From contig NZ_QICS01000010.1 of the NCBI RefSeq assembly GCF_003201285.1, forward strand, positions 1 through 64,000: DNA of 64,000 nt. Direction: 5' to 3'. The position numbers and the translations under genes are program-made. Below, piece after piece: positions 30,620-39,123 of this stretch. The first letter of the stretch is position 1, and every line of letters begins with the position of its first letter. This DNA is from Lachnotalea glycerini. Lineage in GTDB: Bacteria; Bacillota; Clostridia; Lachnospirales; Lachnospiraceae. The notes beneath the pieces are model-generated. The model searched no databases, was not told where the DNA came from, and saw nothing but the letters and a program-made list of their open reading frames with translations.

Positions 30620-31525
30620 ATGAAGAAGATTGCTATTATGGGTGCCAGAGGCTTTATCGGAAAGAATCTGACAAAACATTTGGAAAAGGAATATTTGGTT
30701 TTTCCGATTACAAGAGAAAATTTCAGCTTATTGGATGAAAACATGGTAGAACACTTTATTGAAAGTAATAACATTGATGTTATCGTTCATTGTGCGAATG
30801 AAGGAGGTTCCAGAAAAGCAAATCAGGAGTTTGATGTGGTAAAGAACAATCTTCAGATGTTTTTTAACCAAGAAAGGTGCTTAACAGGCGATAGAAAATT
30901 GATTGCCTTTGGAAGCGGTGCACAATATGATAAAGCAAGAGATCTTGTTAAAGTAAGTGAGTCCAATATGGATGAAGTAGTGCCAAAAGACGCATACGGT
31001 TATAGCAAATATATAATATCTAAATATTGTCAAGGAAAGAGCAACATTTATAATCCTATTATTTTTGGACTTTATGGCGAACACGAGGATTATACATTTA
31101 AATTCATATCCAACGCCATTCTTAAGAATTTATTGCATATGCCGATTGTAATAAACCAGAATGTGATTTTTGATTATCTGTATCTGGTCGACTTTTTAAA
31201 AATTGTTGATTTTATCATTGACAATGAATGCGAATATAATGAATTTAATATGACTCCGACTAAATCAATTGATTTATTATCAATAGCAGAGATGATTAAT
31301 GCATGTAGTGAATATAAAAGTGAGATTATTGTTAAGAATGAGGGCATGAATTATCAATATACAGGAGACAATACTCGTATGCTTGAAATGATAGGTGATT
31401 TTCAGTTTACATCTTATCAAGAAGGCATTAGCCAATTATATCAATATTATTATGACAATTTGAATAGAATAGAAACACAAATGATTAAAGATGATCAGTA
31501 TTTCAATCAATGTAAAACGAAGTAA
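30620..31525 (+). CDS. NAD(P)-dependent SDR reductase/epimerase (YerF-like candidate)
   Basis: ATG 30620 follows AAGGAG and gives 301 residues; a longer frame from 30485 overlaps the upstream gene and is not credible. MGARGFIGKNLT is the NAD(P) loop, IVHCANEGGS the following conserved strand, and YGYSK supplies the Tyr-x3-Lys pair. It is an extended SDR of the RmlD/GalE superfamily. As the last gene of the operon it is the natural candidate to reduce the ketone left on the side chain after ThDP-dependent C-C bond formation, the role YerF plays in yersiniose synthesis. Exact activity is inferred from position. Confidence 0.8.
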   Translation: MKKIAIMGARGFIGKNLTKHLEKEYLVFPITRENFSLLDENMVEHFIESNNIDVIVHCANEGGSRKANQEFDVVKNNLQMFFNQERCLTGDRKLIAFGSGAQYDKARDLVKVSESNMDEVVPKDAYGYSKYIISKYCQGKSNIYNPIIFGLYGEHEDYTFKFISNAILKNLLHMPIVINQNVIFDYLYLVDFLKIVDFIIDNECEYNEFNMTPTKSIDLLSIAEMINACSEYKSEIIVKNEGMNYQYTGDNTRMLEMIGDFQFTSYQEGISQLYQYYYDNLNRIETQMIKDDQYFNQCKTK

Positions 31526-31667
31526 AAATAGGTGTAAAATGTATAAGAATTTCCCAAAAAGCTTGAATCATAATAAGAAATCATTTATGATACATCTTAG
31601 AGAAAATACATAATATTAAATAGGATATAATATTTTCTAATATCCATTACCATATTTGGAGGAAACT

Positions 31668-32768
31668 ATGAAGTATGATTATCTAATCGTAGGAGCAGGG
31701 CTGTTTGGTTCTATTTTTGCATATGAAGCAGGAAAAAGAGGAAAAAAATGTCTTGTTATTGATAAACGTTCCCATATAGCTGGGAATATCTATACCAATA
31801 AAATAGAAGATATCAATGTACATCAATATGGAGCACATATTTTTCATACAAGTAATGAAAAGGTGTGGAGCTACATTCAGCAATTTGCTAAATTTAATCG
31901 TTATACAAATTCACCTGTTGCAGTTTATAAAGAAGAGCTTTACAACCTGCCTTTTAATATGAATACCTTTCATCAATTATGGAAAGTAAAGTCACCTGCA
32001 CAGGCAAAGGAAATGATTCAAAAGCAAATAAAGGAAAGTGGTATTACAAATCCAAAGAATCTTGAGGAGCAGGCCATTTCCCTAGTTGGAAAAGATATTT
32101 ACGAAAAGCTGATAAAAGGATATACACAAAAGCAATGGGGGCAAAGTGCCAAGGAGCTGCCAAGCTTTATCATTAAACGTCTGCCTGTTCGTTTCACGTA
32201 TGACAATAATTATTTCAATGACCTGTATCAGGGAATTCCAATTGGCGGTTATACGCAGATGATTGAGAAAATGCTGAAAGATTCTGAGATCAGGTTGAAT
32301 ACAGATTATTTTGAAAATCGTGAAGAACTTAATTCGTTGGCAGATAAAATTGTATTTACCGGCATGATTGATGAATTTTATAATTATCAGTTTGGCACAT
32401 TGGAGTATAGAAGTCTTAGTTTTGAAAGCGAAGTACTGGAGGAAGAGAATCATCAGGGAAATGCTGTTGTCAATTTTACGGAATATGAGATTCCATATAC
32501 CCGTATTATTGAGCATAAGCATTTTGAATTCGGTACGCAGCCAAAGACAGTTATTACAAGAGAATATCCAAAGACATGGACAAAGGGTGATGAACCTTAC
32601 TATCCGGTTAATAATGAGAAAAATAATAAAATGTATGAGCAATATAAAGAGTTGGCGCAAAAGGAAGAAACGGTTATATTCGGTGGCAGATTAGCTGAAT
32701 ATAAATATTATGATATGCATCATGTTATTGAACAGGCGCTAACTTGTATAGAACAGGAATTTGATTAA
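31668..32768 (+). CDS. glf: UDP-galactopyranose mutase
   Basis: Start ATG 31668 follows GGAGG (the upstream in-frame TTG is part of that site), giving 366 residues, the family's normal size. The FAD-binding motif is LIVGAGLFGSIFAYEA, followed by GNIYTNKIEDINVHQYGAHIFHT. The substrate region contains GYTQKQWG and the conserved arginine region RLPVRFTYDNNYFND. It converts UDP-galactopyranose to UDP-galactofuranose with reduced FAD. The surface polymer therefore probably contains galactofuranose. It lies 142 bases after the branched-sugar operon and 15 bases before the hexomutase. Confidence 0.96.
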   Translation: MKYDYLIVGAGLFGSIFAYEAGKRGKKCLVIDKRSHIAGNIYTNKIEDINVHQYGAHIFHTSNEKVWSYIQQFAKFNRYTNSPVAVYKEELYNLPFNMNTFHQLWKVKSPAQAKEMIQKQIKESGITNPKNLEEQAISLVGKDIYEKLIKGYTQKQWGQSAKELPSFIIKRLPVRFTYDNNYFNDLYQGIPIGGYTQMIEKMLKDSEIRLNTDYFENREELNSLADKIVFTGMIDEFYNYQFGTLEYRSLSFESEVLEEENHQGNAVVNFTEYEIPYTRIIEHKHFEFGTQPKTVITREYPKTWTKGDEPYYPVNNEKNNKMYEQYKELAQKEETVIFGGRLAEYKYYDMHHVIEQALTCIEQEFD

Positions 32769-32783
32769 AGGAGAGGGAAACAT

Positions 32784-34505
32784 ATGCAATATCTGGAAAG
32801 TTATAATCAATGGTTAGAGAATTCGTATTTTGACGAGAACACACAAAAAGAGCTGAGAGCGCTTTCAGATGAAGAAGAGATAAAGGATCGTTTTTATAAA
32901 GACCTGGAATTTGGTACAGGTGGACTAAGAGGTATTATCGGAGCAGGCACCAATCGTATGAATCTTTATACCGTTCGAAAGGCGACACAAGGACTTGCAA
33001 ACTTTATTATAAAAGAAGGAAAGGCAGATTTAGGAGTTGCCATTGCATATGATTCCAGAAATATGTCACCTGAATTTAGTGACGAGGCGGCTTTATGCTT
33101 AAATGCAAATGGGATTAAAACCTATCGGTTTGAAAGTCTTCGCCCGACTCCTGAGTTATCCTTTACGGTAAGGGAATTGGGTTGTGTGGCTGGAATTGTG
33201 ATAACCGCAAGCCATAATCCACCGGAATACAATGGGTACAAGGTATATTGGGAGGATGGCGCGCAGATTACAGCGCCAAAGGATGAACAAATCATTAAGG
33301 AAGTAAACGCAATTGAAGATTATGCATTCGTAAATACAATGGAGAAAGAAGAAGCGGTTCAAAAGGAACTTTACCATATAATAGGTGAAGAAATCGATAA
33401 GAAATATTATAATGCGTTGAAAGCATTGGTAGTCAATCCAGAAGCAATCAAGGCTGTTGCAAAGGATATTAGGATTGTCTATACACCACTTCATGGCACT
33501 GGAAATATTCCGGTTCAAACAATTCTAAAAGAAATTGGTTTCTTAAATGTCTACGTAGTCCCGCAACAGGAACTACCGGATGCTAATTTTTCAACGGTTA
33601 GTTACCCCAATCCGGAAGATAAAGCAGCCTTTGCTTTAGCACTTGAGCTTGCAAAAGAAGTAGATGCAGATATCGTTCTGGCTACCGATCCGGATGCAGA
33701 CCGACTGGGAATTTATGCAAAAGATACAAAGAGCGGTGAATACAAGGCGTTTACTGGTAATATGTCAGGTGCATTGATTTGTGAATATTTATTATCAGCC
33801 AGAAAAGAAAAGGGCTTATTATCCGAAAATGGAGCGATTGTAGATACGATTGTTACAACCAATATGACAGAGGCAATCGCAAGAGAATATGGCTTAAAGC
33901 ATATTGAAACGTTGACGGGATTTAAATATATTGGAGAACAGATCAAGTTCTTTGAACAAAACAATAGTTATCATTATGAATTTGGTTTTGAAGAAAGCTA
34001 CGGTTGTCTGGTTGGCACTCATGCAAGAGATAAGGATGCCATTGTAGCAGTGATGAGCTTGTGTGAAGCTGCTGCCTATTACAAGACGAAAGGTCTTACA
34101 CTTTGGGACCAGATGCTTGTTATTTTCGAAAAATATGGATATTATAGAGAAACGCTTCGTTTTGTTACATTAAAAGGAGCAGACGGTTCCAAGAAAATAG
34201 AAGCCATTATTAATTGGCTGAGAAGTAACACACCAAAGGAAATTGGTCAAATAAAGGTAGTAAATTTTAGAGATTATCAATTAGATAAAATTACCAATGT
34301 ACAAACTGGTCAAGTGACAAAGACGGGACTACCTAAATCAAATGTACTTTATTTTGAAATGGAAGAAGATGCATGGTGCTGTGTCAGACCGTCCGGTACA
34401 GAGCCTAAGATAAAATTTTATATTGGAGTAAAAGATAATACATTAGAGAAAGCAGATAAAAAATTAAAAGAATTCACTGAGGCACTCATGAAAATGGTGG
34501 ATTAG
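32784..34505 (+). CDS. Phosphoglucomutase/phosphomannomutase
   Basis: The 573-residue alpha-D-phosphohexomutase has the phosphoserine Ser143 in TASHNPPEYNGYK, the metal loop DPDADRLG, the sugar-specificity loop GFEESYGCLVG and the phosphate-binding RPSGTEPKIK near the C-terminus. The long form is that of PgcA-type enzymes of Firmicutes. It interconverts glucose-6-P and glucose-1-P (and often mannose phosphates). It can therefore supply substrate for RfbF, RmlA and, if it acts on mannose, ManC. The ribosome binding site is AAAGGAGAG. The next gene starts nine bases downstream. Confidence 0.93.
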   Translation: MQYLESYNQWLENSYFDENTQKELRALSDEEEIKDRFYKDLEFGTGGLRGIIGAGTNRMNLYTVRKATQGLANFIIKEGKADLGVAIAYDSRNMSPEFSDEAALCLNANGIKTYRFESLRPTPELSFTVRELGCVAGIVITASHNPPEYNGYKVYWEDGAQITAPKDEQIIKEVNAIEDYAFVNTMEKEEAVQKELYHIIGEEIDKKYYNALKALVVNPEAIKAVAKDIRIVYTPLHGTGNIPVQTILKEIGFLNVYVVPQQELPDANFSTVSYPNPEDKAAFALALELAKEVDADIVLATDPDADRLGIYAKDTKSGEYKAFTGNMSGALICEYLLSARKEKGLLSENGAIVDTIVTTNMTEAIAREYGLKHIETLTGFKYIGEQIKFFEQNNSYHYEFGFEESYGCLVGTHARDKDAIVAVMSLCEAAAYYKTKGLTLWDQMLVIFEKYGYYRETLRFVTLKGADGSKKIEAIINWLRSNTPKEIGQIKVVNFRDYQLDKITNVQTGQVTKTGLPKSNVLYFEMEEDAWCCVRPSGTEPKIKFYIGVKDNTLEKADKKLKEFTEALMKMVD

Positions 34506-34514
34506 GGAGAAACT

Positions 34515-35465
34515 ATGGGATTATTAACAGTAATCGTACCTTGCTATAATGAAGAACAGGTTATAGAAATATTTTATTCAAGAATTAATGAAATTTTTTT
34601 GGAAATGAAAAAGCAATATAACGATTTAAAATTTCAGCTTTTATTCGTCAATGATGGTTCAAAGGATAATACCCTGCCGATTATCAGAGAATTGGCAAAG
34701 AAAGATGATCAGGTTGAGTATGTGTCCTTTTCAAGAAACTTTGGTAAGGAAGCAGCAATGTATGCAGGACTTAAAAATGCCGTAGGCGATTACGTTGCGG
34801 TAATGGATGCTGATTTGCAGGATCCACCAGAATTTTTAATTCAAATGTATCAGGAGCTTTTGAAGGGATCTGCAGATTGCGTTGCAGCCAAGCGTGAAAC
34901 GAGAAAGGGTGAGCCTGTCATCCGCTCTTTTTTCGCCAGAATGTTTTATAAGGGCATTAACAAAATATCAAAAACAGAAATCGTAGACGGTGCAAGAGAT
35001 TTCAGGCTGATGACAAGACAGATGGTGGATGCCATCCTCCAAATGACGGAGTACAATCGGTTTTCGAAAGGTATTTTTGGCTGGGTAGGATTTGAAACAA
35101 AGTGGATTGGTTACAAGAATGTAGAAAGGGCAGCAGGAAATACCAAATGGTCGTTTTGGAAGCTATTAATCTATGCGCTTGATGGCGTTATCGCATTTTC
35201 GACGGCTCCGCTTGTGTTTGCTACCGTAATAGGTCTTTTGTTTTGTGTAATTGCTTTAATCATGATAATTATAATTATAACTAAGACAATACTGCTTGGT
35301 GATCCAGTTGCAGGCTATCCCTCTATGATATGTGTCATATTTTTGTTGGGGGGAATCCAGTTGTTTTGCATGGGAATTATTGGACAATATTTATCCAAGG
35401 CCTACTTAGAAATAAAGAAAAGACCTATCTACATTGAAAAAGAGAAAAAGGTCAGAGTGAAATAA
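34515..35465 (+). CDS. GtrB/DPM1-like GT2 glycosyltransferase
   Basis: The 316-residue protein has VIVPCYNEEQVIEIF, FVNDGSKDNT, SFSRNFGKEAAMYAGL and MDADLQDPPE in its GT2 domain, then two C-terminal helices (about 230-256 and 266-292). SRNFGKE is the usual polyprenyl-phosphate glucosyl/mannosyl transferase motif. It is the third GtrB-type enzyme in the window. It follows the hexomutase at nine bases and ends at a strong terminator. It should charge undecaprenyl phosphate with one sugar for a membrane GT-C enzyme; the sugar is not known. Confidence 0.9.
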   Translation: MGLLTVIVPCYNEEQVIEIFYSRINEIFLEMKKQYNDLKFQLLFVNDGSKDNTLPIIRELAKKDDQVEYVSFSRNFGKEAAMYAGLKNAVGDYVAVMDADLQDPPEFLIQMYQELLKGSADCVAAKRETRKGEPVIRSFFARMFYKGINKISKTEIVDGARDFRLMTRQMVDAILQMTEYNRFSKGIFGWVGFETKWIGYKNVERAAGNTKWSFWKLLIYALDGVIAFSTAPLVFATVIGLLFCVIALIMIIIIITKTILLGDPVAGYPSMICVIFLLGGIQLFCMGIIGQYLSKAYLEIKKRPIYIEKEKKVRVK

Positions 35466-35477
35466 AAAAGTAAAAAT

Positions 35478-35524
35478 AATAACCCTAATTGTAAAATAAT
35501 TAAATTTTGCAATTAGGGTTATTT
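35478..35524 (+). terminator. Long hairpin terminator after the GtrB-like gene
   Basis: AATAACCCTAATTG (35478-35491) pairs perfectly with 35510-35523, and a further AAAAT/ATTTT pairing extends inside. The T tail is short (TTTCGTT). It separates the polysaccharide genes from the two-component system. Confidence 0.75.
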
Positions 35525-35608
35525 CGTTATACTAAAAATAGAATGATTTGTCATACATTGTAGGTTTGTAAAATTGTTTATGGTACAATGAGAAAAAGGA
35601 GTGCCAAA

Positions 35609-37381
35609 ATGAAAAAAATAAGAGAGTTTTTGAACCGTTTAAAAATTAAAACAAAAATAATGGTATTGTATCTGACAATACTTCTTATTTCTTTTCTCAT
35701 GACCTTTACCATTATATCACAGGTGAATGAGGCCTACATCAGACGTGAAATCGGAGCAGCAGGTGTACAGACGGTAAATGCCTTAAAGGGGAATTTAGGA
35801 TTTATTTTTGAAAATGTAACACAGTTCTCGAATTTAATCTATTTTGATGAAACCATGCAGGATTCACTTAATAATGTCAAGTCAAAAAATATTGATCCTC
35901 TCATTCAAAGAAGGATAACCAAAAGCCTTGTGAATATGCTGTTGTCTGGTGATTATATATCCAGTGTGTTTATCTTTGATCAATTCAACAACTGTTATAA
36001 TTCTTATAAGGTTGGGCCAATCATAGTTCATGGAGAAGAATTACAGAATACACAGTGGTACCAAGAGATGAAGAATGCAGATGGGAATGGATTTTTTATT
36101 CATAAAAGTGAAGGGATTTTGGAATTTCCAACAAGGGGGGACAAAAATTACATTTCCTACATTAAGGAAATTGGTGATGTAAATACCTACGAACCGCTCG
36201 CTACCTTGATGGTGACGATTGATGAAGCGACGATTCAATCATATTTCCAAGAGGTAAGTGCAGCTTATGATTCACAATTTTTTATTGTAGATTCAAATGG
36301 AAGCTATATTATTGCACCAAATCAATATGAAAAGGAATTTGCGGAATATGTTTTAGACAAAAATACAGGTGGCAATGGTTATGAAGTAATTAAAATACAA
36401 GAGGATACCATGATTATGGTAAGTCAAGATATAGGAATTTCCGACTGGAGACTGGTGGGTTCCTTTAAAATGGACAACATCAAAGCATTAACGCCTTATT
36501 ATACAACAGTTATTCTTTTTATTATGTGCTTAAATATTATATTTGTTTTTATTTGTTCGATGGCATTAACCAGATTCATTTTTACCCCATTGTCCAAGCT
36601 TGGAAAGCATATGAAAATGGTAGAAGAGGGAAATTTTATACCAATGGAGCTAGATGATAATCATAATGAGATCAATAGCCTGAAAAAGATGTTTAATCAT
36701 ATGGCCAAGTCCATTCAGAATCTAATACAAAAGGTAAAGACAGAAGAGCAAATCATAGCCAAGGGAGAACTGGATTTAATTCAGGCACAGATCAATCCCC
36801 ATTTTCTTTACAACACGTTAGATGCTGTATCTGCACTTGCCTTAATGAAAGACAACGCAAATTGCTTTAAAATGACACAGGCTTTGGGAAGCTTTTATCG
36901 AAATAGTTTAAACAGCGGTATGAATTTTGTAAGTATAGCAGATGAATTAGATTGTATCAAAAGCTATATCACGATTTTGAATATTCGTTATGATGACAAG
37001 ATAAAGGTGAATTATGAAGTAGAAGAGCACTTGCAGAATAAAAAAATTTTAAAACTGCTTCTTCAGCCTTTGATTGAAAATGCAGTACATCATGGAATTA
37101 AAGGAAAGGACGGATACGGTCATATTTTTGTGAAAATCTTTGAAGACGAGGATGAAATTATTCTTGAAGTAAAGGATGATGGTATTGGAATGACTGAGGA
37201 GCGAACCAAAGAGGTTTTTGAGGGCAAAGCAATAACAGGTAAATCAGGCTTTGGTATACAAAGCTTAAAGCAAAGGATAACCTTATATTATGGAATTGAA
37301 AATCCCATTATGATACACAGTGAGGCAGGAATAGGAACAGAGATAACAGTCAGAGTGAAGCAGATAGAAGAGGGTGTGTAA
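35609..37381 (+). CDS. YesM/LytS-type sensor histidine kinase
   Basis: Start ATG 35609 follows AAAGGAG (an ATG at 35588 lies upstream of that site), giving 590 residues. A helix at about 17-37 and another at about 290-315 enclose a roughly 250-residue outside sensor domain of Cache type. A HAMP segment follows, then the His_kinase box with His398 in QINPHFLYNTLD, and an ATPase domain with LIENAVHHGI and DDGIGM. These kinases usually sense an oligosaccharide or its binding protein. The response regulator gene starts at its stop codon and the sugar importer follows, so it probably controls that importer. Confidence 0.92.
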   Translation: MKKIREFLNRLKIKTKIMVLYLTILLISFLMTFTIISQVNEAYIRREIGAAGVQTVNALKGNLGFIFENVTQFSNLIYFDETMQDSLNNVKSKNIDPLIQRRITKSLVNMLLSGDYISSVFIFDQFNNCYNSYKVGPIIVHGEELQNTQWYQEMKNADGNGFFIHKSEGILEFPTRGDKNYISYIKEIGDVNTYEPLATLMVTIDEATIQSYFQEVSAAYDSQFFIVDSNGSYIIAPNQYEKEFAEYVLDKNTGGNGYEVIKIQEDTMIMVSQDIGISDWRLVGSFKMDNIKALTPYYTTVILFIMCLNIIFVFICSMALTRFIFTPLSKLGKHMKMVEEGNFIPMELDDNHNEINSLKKMFNHMAKSIQNLIQKVKTEEQIIAKGELDLIQAQINPHFLYNTLDAVSALALMKDNANCFKMTQALGSFYRNSLNSGMNFVSIADELDCIKSYITILNIRYDDKIKVNYEVEEHLQNKKILKLLLQPLIENAVHHGIKGKDGYGHIFVKIFEDEDEIILEVKDDGIGMTEERTKEVFEGKAITGKSGFGIQSLKQRITLYYGIENPIMIHSEAGIGTEITVRVKQIEEGV

Positions 37382-37382
37382 A

Positions 37383-38960
37383 TTGAGTATAAGAGTATTA
37401 CTGGTAGATGATGAGAAATTAGAAAGAGTGTTAATACGAAACGGTTTTGATTGGGAGTCGAATGGTTTTGAAATAGTAGGAGAGGCAGGAACGGGTGAAG
37501 AGGCACTTGAATATATGATGCATAAAAAGCCACAGCTCGTGCTTACCGATATTAGTATGCCTCATATGGATGGCTTAGAGCTGTCAGAACAAATACTTAA
37601 AATCTCCCCCGATTGCCATATAATTATTGTGACAGGATACCGGGAGTTTGATTATGCAAGGAGGGCATTAAAAATTGGGGTAGAGGACTTTTTACTCAAG
37701 CCTGTAAACATCAATGAGATTTCGGAATTGGCAAATAAAATCAAAGTAAAAATAAAACAGGAAGAAAAGCAAGTACAGGCAGTAGAAGAATTAAAGGCAA
37801 GTGTATTGGCGGATCAGGATATCGTGATGGAAAGCTTTTTCCAGCGTCTGGTTGAAAACCGTATTCCTAAGGATGAGGCAAGACGTAAGCTAATGTTGTA
37901 TAATTGCGAAAATTTGATGGTAGAATGCATTTGCCTTAATATCCAATTAAGAGAGGACGCAGATGAACAAAAGCTTAGTAAGGAGCATAAAGAAATCATC
38001 AATTTAATCAGGCAGCAGGATTATCAAAACTTTGTATGCTTTACGCACTATATGCAAAACATTATTCTCTATTTTACCAATCATAAATATGAGTCGGTTA
38101 TAGAACTTGCAGCAGTGCTTCACGATAAGTTTACAAATACTGCCAAGATATTGGCTACAATAGGAATTAGTGAATGCAATCAAGGGTTTCAAGGAATCTC
38201 AAAGGCCTTTGAAGAATCTAAAAAAGCCTTGAGTGCCTCTATTTTTTTAGGGAGAAACCGTAGTGTAACTTATAAGGAATATGAAGAGGTAATGAATCAA
38301 AATCAAAATAAAGAAGAAATTGATTGGGAGAACTTTTTGTTTGCCCTTCAAAACTCATTGACAGATAAAGTAAACGAATACATACAAGAATATGTAGAGC
38401 TGATTCAATGCTCAAGAGTTACAGACATTGAATATTACAGGCTGATGATAATGAATATTTTGACCAGAGCAGGTACCACGTTAAATAAATACGGTATGAG
38501 CCTGGCTCAATTAGTAGGGGAAGAAAGGTTATACAAGGAGGTTCGGCTTATTAATACACTAAATGAAATGGCAGAATATCTTTCTCAAACCTTACGTATC
38601 ATTATGAATTATCATGAGAGTAAAAAGCTAAAACAGAAAAATAAAGTAGTAGTAGAAGCGACCGCATTTATTGATAAAAACTTGTTTGATCCGGAGCTGT
38701 CCCTTAAATTAGTTGCATCCAAAATCTATTCCAATGAAAGCTATTTGAGCAGAGTCTTTAAAAAAGAAAAAGAGATTAGCCTGATAGAATATATATTAAA
38801 GAATCGAATCGAAGAGAGCATCCGTTTATTAAACACAACCGATTTAAAGGTATACGAAATAGCTGAAAAAATTGGCTTTCGTGATTCACACTATTTTAGT
38901 ATCTGTTTTAAAAAACAAACTGGAGTTACTGTGAAAGAATTTAAGAGAAGTAAAAATTAG
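37383..38960 (+). CDS. YesN-type AraC response regulator
   Basis: A REC domain (residues 1-about 120) has the acidic pair DD, the phosphorylation site Asp56 in LVLTDISMPHMDG and a conserved Lys near 106 (LLKPVN). A middle region follows. The last 100 residues carry two AraC-type helix-turn-helix motifs (LKLVASKIYSNESYLSRVFKKE, IAEKIGFRDSHYFSICFKKQTG, shortened here). I take TTG 37383 as the start because it gives SIRVLLVDDE at the N-terminus and AGAGGG lies eight bases upstream; GTG 37374 is the alternative. It overlaps or abuts the kinase gene and should activate the sugar importer operon. Confidence 0.9.
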   Translation: MSIRVLLVDDEKLERVLIRNGFDWESNGFEIVGEAGTGEEALEYMMHKKPQLVLTDISMPHMDGLELSEQILKISPDCHIIIVTGYREFDYARRALKIGVEDFLLKPVNINEISELANKIKVKIKQEEKQVQAVEELKASVLADQDIVMESFFQRLVENRIPKDEARRKLMLYNCENLMVECICLNIQLREDADEQKLSKEHKEIINLIRQQDYQNFVCFTHYMQNIILYFTNHKYESVIELAAVLHDKFTNTAKILATIGISECNQGFQGISKAFEESKKALSASIFLGRNRSVTYKEYEEVMNQNQNKEEIDWENFLFALQNSLTDKVNEYIQEYVELIQCSRVTDIEYYRLMIMNILTRAGTTLNKYGMSLAQLVGEERLYKEVRLINTLNEMAEYLSQTLRIIMNYHESKKLKQKNKVVVEATAFIDKNLFDPELSLKLVASKIYSNESYLSRVFKKEKEISLIEYILKNRIEESIRLLNTTDLKVYEIAEKIGFRDSHYFSICFKKQTGVTVKEFKRSKN

Positions 38961-39017
38961 TGAAAGGCAAAATGAAAGAAAAGTAAAAATTTTTACCTTT
39001 TATCGCAAAATATTAAA

Positions 39018-39046
39018 TTGAGAATCAGTAATGAGTAAAGTATACT
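39018..39046 (+). promoter_or_regulatory. Probable promoter of the sugar importer operon
   Basis: TTGAGA (39018-39023) and TATACT (39041-39046) with exactly 17 bases between them lie 78 bases before the binding-protein start. The imperfect hexamers fit a promoter that needs the AraC-type regulator encoded just upstream. Confidence 0.55.
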
Positions 39047-39123
39047 TAGCTTAACATAAAAGCATGCGATTATTAGCTTGGTATCAAGCAGTAGAGAATG
39101 AACTTATATTAGGAGGATTCGAT

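Noticed and set aside
30620-31525. Candidate for the missing rmlD
   Set aside because: It is an SDR, but it sits in the aldolase/ThDP operon, far from rmlBAC. The YerF-like role fits the context better, though its activity is unproved.
32082-32660. 192-residue open frame on the minus strand
   Set aside because: It lies entirely inside the UDP-galactopyranose mutase gene on the opposite strand, has no ribosome binding site, and its composition is that of a shadow of AT-rich code.
33156-33518. 120-residue minus-strand frame
   Set aside because: It is the antisense of the phosphohexomutase gene, without start signals or family features.
35558-35589. Promoter TTGTAG/TACAAT before the sensor kinase gene
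   Set aside because: The 20-base spacer is too long; a promoter probably exists in this gap but I cannot place its -35 element.
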